Of a DNA stretch of 64,000 nucleotides, positions 62,187 to 64,000 are shown in pieces. The notes beneath the pieces are model-generated. The model ran no database searches, had not been told where the DNA came from, and saw only the letters and a list, made by a program, of their open reading frames with translations. Made by a program: the position numbers and the translations under genes. Source of the stretch: Riptortus pedestris (lineage: Eukaryota; Arthropoda; Insecta; Hemiptera; Alydidae); contig CM032231.1 of NCBI GenBank assembly GCA_019009955.1, positions 112,092,501 to 112,156,500 of the forward strand, given 5' to 3'. Numbering within the stretch: position 1 is the stretch's first letter; each line of letters opens with the position of its first letter.

Positions 62187-63479
62187 ACAGCTCTAGCGGT
62201 CAAAATTTTTGTTTGATCGTTACCAAACTCGATATTTAGTTGTTTTATGTAAAGAGAAGTTCGTTAACCAATCGGTTAATAAATCGGACCAGGGGGAGGG
62301 GGGGGTTTAGAGTGGGAGTATTTTGAAAATTCGAAATATCTCCGTTACTATAAGTCGGATTGAAAAAGTGTATAGAATAAATCATATTCCAAATTAAATG
62401 TACTATAAATATTGTTATATACATTTATTCTCTATCTTGAATATTAACCGTGATATTTGTATTTTCCAGTTTTTAGCCCTCAGTAAACCCCCACTTCTAC
62501 TAGTGTTACATAAACAATATTCTGTTACATAATAAACCATATTATTCGAAGCATAAATACCAAATATTGTTTCATTGAACTTTCACTTTTTGAGATATAT
62601 GCGAATACGTTCTGTTGACCCCCCCCCCCTCATTTGTTTTTGGATTACTAAAATTTGAGTGATTGAGATAAAACTGGTTCTGATTCATTACAAATTACAG
62701 CACTAGCTTTAGTAAATTGCTTTCAATAAAATTAATATGTTATTTTAGACATATTTCATTAATTGGTTGTCTTTCGGGTCTATCTATACAGCACTACGAG
62801 GCTGGCTTGTTTGTTTACAATTCATCTGCTTTCCGTTGTAGAGATTATTAACTTGTATTGTAAATTGACTGAAATATTTCCCATTACCGTCTGCATTTAT
62901 TCACTTAACATTCGTGGTAGTGTTACTTGTAGATTTATCTATTGTAAACCTTTGCGTGGGAAATCTGCTTAGTTTACGCAGCCCCTGCGTGACAAACTTT
63001 TGATATGTTGATTCAATCAAATAAAAATTAGTTGATTCCATGTAGCAAGTATTACTTCTATGTGGATCTTTATCATGTTAGTTGTTAACTGCTTATTATT
63101 TCCAAGTTCAATTATGTGAACTTGTGCCTCATTAAAGTGAAAGACTCTTTCTCTAGGACTTCTAAATTTTCAGTATGAGTAGGTCTTTTTTCATTTGGTT
63201 TTGAACTATTGAATGTGGTTATTGGAAAACAAAATTGTTGAATAATTTATCTTTGGTTTTAAAAAGAATTATTTATTCTATATTGTTTATTTATTTTTTT
63301 AGGTGTAACCTTGGGAGAAACTTTTATTTGTCAAGCAGTCTTTACCCTTGTCGTTCTCCTTCTGCAGATATTTGGAATTATGTTTGAACTTTATTTTATA
63401 TTCAATCATTCTCTAATAGGAAGTAGTCTGCTTGCAGCCTTTATTTGTTTTGTCGTTGGAGTAAGTGGCATGTGTTATG
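49278..63479 (+). CDS. ABC transporter, ABCH-like half transporter (3' incomplete)
   Basis: Exons 49278-49419, 51196-51328, 51466-51620, 53031-53138, 53218-53311, 54726-54869, 56078-56205, 56297-56507, 58084-58261, 59310-59425, 60453-60523, 61465-61553 and 63303-63479. All have GT-AG borders with continuous phase, about 581 residues so far. The nucleotide-binding domain comes first: Walker [10 protein letters not shown] (51209-51235), Q-loop YMPQ (ending 51328), signature LSGGQQRR across the exon junction 51620/53031, Walker B LLILDEPT (about 53086-53109) and H-loop TTH (His 53279-53281). Next is an ABC-2 type membrane domain: first membrane helix in exon 56297-56507, a long extracellular loop with N-glycosylation sequons, then the re-entrant/helix region VLPCGVIV...[10 protein letters not shown] and a further hydrophobic helix in the last exon. 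This order and a full [15 protein letters not shown] motif fit arthropod ABCH proteins (plasma-membrane export of lipids or xenobiotics). The last helices lie beyond base 64000. The start is uncertain: an in-frame ATG is at 49331, but an upstream exon is possible. Confidence 0.9.
50168..50215. repeat. (TA)n microsatellite in ABC intron 1
   Basis: About 48 bases of alternating A and T, shortly upstream of a HINE copy. Confidence 0.9.
50264..50983 (+). mobile_element. Helentron-like element (HINE) in ABC intron 1
   Basis: 5' end TTTTAGCAGATTTCCC with palindrome; 3' end GGGAAATGTGGTTAG plus hairpin remnant and GACAGACATTGTTTT. Contains two tandem versions of the internal 'aatatctc...gtcggat' block (around 50530 and 50670). 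The TA tract is reduced to a few bases here. Confidence 0.8.
51700..52516 (+). mobile_element. HINE 3' part in ABC intron 3, split by a piggyBac-type MITE
   Basis: Family text (gtatctcaaatattaa) stops at 51821 and resumes at 52374 (gtgagttataatatac). It continues to a decayed 3' end (gtgggaaatttacttagttt plus acacagcccttgtgt). Removing the MITE restores the conserved 'aatattaaccgag' block. Confidence 0.65.
51822..52369. mobile_element. piggyBac-type MITE, 548 bp
   Basis: Perfect 16-bp terminal inverted repeats CCCTCCGTCGGGCGCA, flanked on both sides by TTAA (51818-51821 and 52370-52373), the fixed target of piggyBac elements. A second inverted pair, GGCCTGAGAGGCC (51868-51880) and GGCCTCTCAGGCC (52338-52350), lies just inside each end. 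No open frame: non-autonomous. It sits in intron 3 of the ABC gene, between Walker A and the signature motif exons. Confidence 0.85.
53312..56077 (+). other. ABC introns 5 and 6, no recognised element
   Basis: Apart from exon 54726-54869 this stretch is AT-rich intron sequence. A weak HINE-like block (caatgggcaaggag; gtaaacccccacatct near 55770) is too short to call. Confidence 0.4.
56703..57054 (+). repeat. Minisatellite, four copies of an 88-bp unit
   Basis: Units begin at 56703, 56791, 56879 and 56967 with ctac(c/t)tttaact, contain gtgaatcactgatg and aataataagttaagtgctga, and end with gcttaatttcttgta. The last three copies are closest to one another. Lies in intron 8 of the ABC gene. Confidence 0.9.
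60880..61153 (+). mobile_element. HINE 3' fragment in ABC intron 11
   Basis: G run (60915-60922), then family blocks (tttattatgagtcagattaa, ctcaaatattaaatgagat) and a 3' end with GGGAAATCTACTCAG, a partial hairpin and GACACTTTTT. The 5' part is missing. Confidence 0.6.
61999..63002 (+). mobile_element. Helentron-like element (HINE), complete, in ABC intron 12
   Basis: 5' end TTTAGCAGATTCCC, TA tract (62124-62180) and the full series of internal blocks. 3' end GGGAAATCTGCT with perfect hairpin ACGCAGCCCCTGCGT and GACAAACTTTT. About 1,004 bases, one of the longest copies; same orientation as the gene. Confidence 0.85.
62124..62180. repeat. (TA)n microsatellite inside HINE
   Basis: About 57 bases of alternating T and A at the family's standard internal position. 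Confidence 0.9.
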
Positions 63480-64000
63480 GTGAGTCTTCCTGTAATAAAA
63501 TATGACAGTAACTATTATATTAATAAATAATGTACTGATAAATATTTCCATGAGCCTCCAAACTAAAACTTTAATTTGCTTCCAGTTTTGACCTGAAGAA
63601 ATTTAATATTAACTTATTTGAAGTAAAGAAAGTATTGTAATTGCAAAGAAGTTATTGTTTAAATAATTCTGATCTTTATTGAATTATCCGTTTAGACCAC
63701 TCTGAACCAATGTTTATTAGCTTTGGTACAACAAATGTATGTACCTCCCAGAAACCAAAAGCTAATAGTCTTAGAGTATTGTGATTTCATATTATAACAT
63801 GTAACTCTATTAACCAGGAGATGTAGGAATATATGTTTTGACTTTGTATACATTTAATTTCATAGGTTTAGGCCGCCCATTCCTACAAAATTAAATTTGA
63901 AACTTCATAGAACAAAAATGCAATTTTTTTTTTTTTTTTGGCCAGAAGAAATAAACATTGCATAATATAATGCAGAATTGTTTTCTGTTCAGGAATTATG
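63480..64000 (+). other. Start of ABC intron 13
   Basis: Opens with a good donor (G|GTGAGT at 63480) and holds no recognisable exon or repeat up to the window edge. Confidence 0.6.

Overview
The window is eukaryotic and very AT-rich. Its genes are split by GT-AG introns and most of the non-coding DNA is transposable-element remains. The gene content (two CYP3-clan, CYP6-like cytochrome P450 genes and one ABCH-type half transporter) points to an arthropod, most likely an insect. I cannot fix the species from sequence alone.

Layout. (1) 1-1841 (+): last coding exon of a long ankyrin-repeat protein, convergent with the next gene. (2) 3461-14328 (-): P450 copy A, seven exons with every splice site and reading phase intact but an in-frame TAA at 8584-8586, so probably a pseudogene. 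(3) 19349-27179 (-): P450 copy B, the same seven-exon structure, reading through as a complete 515-residue enzyme. (4) 27.2-48.9 kb: no complete gene; a mosaic of nested mobile elements with one orphan exon-like open stretch at 39042-39206. (5) 49278 to beyond the right edge (+): thirteen exons of an ABCH-like transporter (nucleotide-binding domain, then an ABC-2 type membrane domain), still incomplete at base 64000.

Mobile elements. The dominant family, with about twenty copies or fragments, starts TTTTAGCAGATTTCCC, carries a perfect 20-bp palindrome at its 5' end and a variable (TA)n tract inside. It ends with GGGAAATCTGCT (inverse of the 5' end) followed by the hairpin ACGCAGCCCCTGCGT. That layout matches non-autonomous Helentrons (HINE / DINE-1-like). 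Other elements sit inside these copies: a Transib-type (RAG1-related) transposon with perfect 13-bp inverted ends and a 5-bp target duplication, a 548-bp piggyBac-type MITE flanked by TTAA, and a foldback element. A second repeat family recurs next to their TA tracts. A tRNA-like SINE family populates mainly the P450 half, which also holds a broken Tc1-like transposase.

Function. P450s oxidise small lipophilic compounds at the ER, and arthropod ABCH proteins export lipids or xenobiotics at the plasma membrane. The genes could act in the same broad physiology, but their adjacency alone does not show it. All exon boundaries were worked out by hand from splice consensus, phase continuity and comparison of the two P450 copies.
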